Assembly (NCBI RefSeq): GCF_024611995.1
Contig: NZ_CP102509.1
Coordinates: 310,001-374,000 of the forward strand
DNA: 64,000 bases
Direction: 5' to 3'
Origin: Streptomyces sp. NBC_00162
Lineage (GTDB): Bacteria; Actinomycetota; Actinomycetes; Streptomycetales; Streptomycetaceae
Below are positions 63,306 to 64,000 of this stretch, in pieces. The translations under genes and the position numbers were made by a program. The notes under the pieces are model-generated. The model saw nothing but the letters and a program-made list of their open reading frames with translations, was not told the origin of the DNA and ran no database searches. The first letter of the stretch is position 1. Each line of letters begins with the position of its first letter.

Positions 63306-63479
63306 GTGCTCGTACCTGGTGGCCTCGGTACCGGCCGCGGGCGTGCAGGGCGGGTCCTCATGGTGGTCGATGCCGGGGCCAGGCCGACCTCAAAGCGGTC
63401 CGTGATCGGGGCGGCAACGGCACTCTGCCGGGGAGGCCCGGGAGCCCTTCCACTGGCTGAGCGGGCGGCTGGGTACCGG

Positions 63480-63790
63480 GCAGAGGCACCCTGTCCGGGC
63501 TGCTCGGCTCGGTCCTGGTCGGCAAACCGGACGGCAAGGGGAAGCTGCGCTACCTCGGCAGCGTCAGCACCGGCTGGACGGCACAGGGACGCCGCCGACC
63601 TCGCCCGTCTTCTGGCCGTGGCCACCGTCACGAACTACCCCTTCACCGTCGGCCCGCCCGTGCCCGGTGCCCGGCGGGTGCGGCCGCACCTGGTGGGTGA
63701 AGTCCGCTACGCCAGCCGCACCCGCGCCGGACTCCTGCGCCCCCTCCTGACACCGGCTGCGCACCGACCTGGCACCCGGCGACACGTAGC
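63480..63790 (+). pseudogene. Second ATP-dependent DNA ligase C-terminal fragment
   Basis: Reads LSGLLGSVLVGKPDGKGKLR, YLGSVSTGWTA, DLARLLAVATVTNYPFTVGP, PVPGARRVRPHLVGEVRYAS and, after a shift near 63755, HRLRTDLAPGDT and a stop. It is the same OB-fold domain type as 60315-60730 but from a different ligase. The N-terminal domains are missing. Confidence 0.7.
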
Positions 63791-63877
63791 GAGCAGCCCC
63801 TCTCCGAGACAGGCACCCCCTACGAGCACGGGGAATGAGGCACACACGAAGTGTCTGGAGAACCCTGGAAGCGCCGG

Positions 63878-64000
63878 ATGACCGCCATGAACGAACGCCG
63901 CATCCTCCACGCCCACTTCCATATGCCTCACGACGCCCACCCGGACCTGTATGAGCAGCTCCTCGCCCTCGCCGAAGGCATCACCCCGCGCGTGCAGGCC
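63878..64000 (+). CDS. 5' end of a probable Y-family DNA polymerase, cut by the window edge
   Basis: 41 codons from ATG at 63878 (a second ATG at 63887): MTAMNERRILHAHFHMPHDA, then LYEQLLALAEGITPRVQA. The H(A)HF...YE.LLALL..ITPRVQA opening resembles the UmuC/DinB-like proteins of Streptomyces. Too short for certainty. Confidence 0.5.
   Translation, partial: MTAMNERRILHAHFHMPHDAHPDLYEQLLALAEGITPRVQA

Overview
The window is high-GC actinobacterial DNA, almost certainly from a Streptomyces or close relative. The protein families (tyrosinase with a helper protein, I36 peptidase inhibitors, a mycosin-like S8 protease, DUF1918, a GT2/GH26 polysaccharide cluster) and the strong third-position GC both point there. 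No rRNA, tRNA, CRISPR array or core housekeeping operon is visible. At least seventeen insertion sequences or relics (IS1182, IS3, IS5, ISL3, IS481, IS982 and IS110 types), many truncated genes and several duplicated segments suggest a plastic accessory region such as a chromosome arm or large plasmid.

Layout. 0-6 kb: truncated genes (HNH nuclease tail, MFS transporter half, an EF-Tu domain-II scrap), small intact genes, a lipoprotein and an S8 protease cut by an IS1182-type element (6.2-8.1 kb). 8-9.6 kb: a divergent ArsR regulator and S41 peptidase pair. 10.5-13.7 kb: a probable copper-enzyme operon, a His-rich MelC1-like helper overlapping a tyrosinase that runs on into a von Willebrand A domain once two single-base frameshifts are bridged. 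13.8-19.3 kb: MFS and class-V aminotransferase remnants, a hypothetical gene, a small membrane protein and an 840-aa HTH/P-loop NTPase with a helical C-terminus. 19.4-29 kb: a TRIC-channel pseudogene, a secreted collagen-like protein, two identical IS3 copies in the same orientation, an IS5 element carrying a passenger gene, and hypotheticals. 28.9-33 kb: a diverged copy of a segment also present at 2.4-3.5 kb, a GNAT acetyltransferase, an ISL3 relic and DUF1330. 33-36 kb: secreted I36-type inhibitors and another secreted protein. 36-42.3 kb: AraC and MerR regulators, a PQQ-like beta-propeller protein, and a lipoprotein/OmpA pair. 42.3-48.6 kb: IS481, a divergent TetR/DUF4345 pair, membrane proteins and an IS5 element. 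49-53.2 kb: an intact three-gene ATGA-coupled operon (cellulose-synthase-like GT2, GH26 hydrolase, GT39-like transferase) likely to make, trim and modify a surface polysaccharide. 53-61 kb: IS relics, a broken sigma factor, an AA10-like protein, another complete IS5 and a DNA-ligase fragment. 61.5-64 kb: an FAD monooxygenase preceded by seven repeats at about 11-bp spacing, a second ligase fragment, and the start of a probable Y-family polymerase.

A recurring oddity is the number of otherwise well-conserved genes broken by one-base indels, often in runs of G or C. Either the assembly retains sequencing errors or the region is decaying. Family assignments come from reading motifs by eye; no database search was run.
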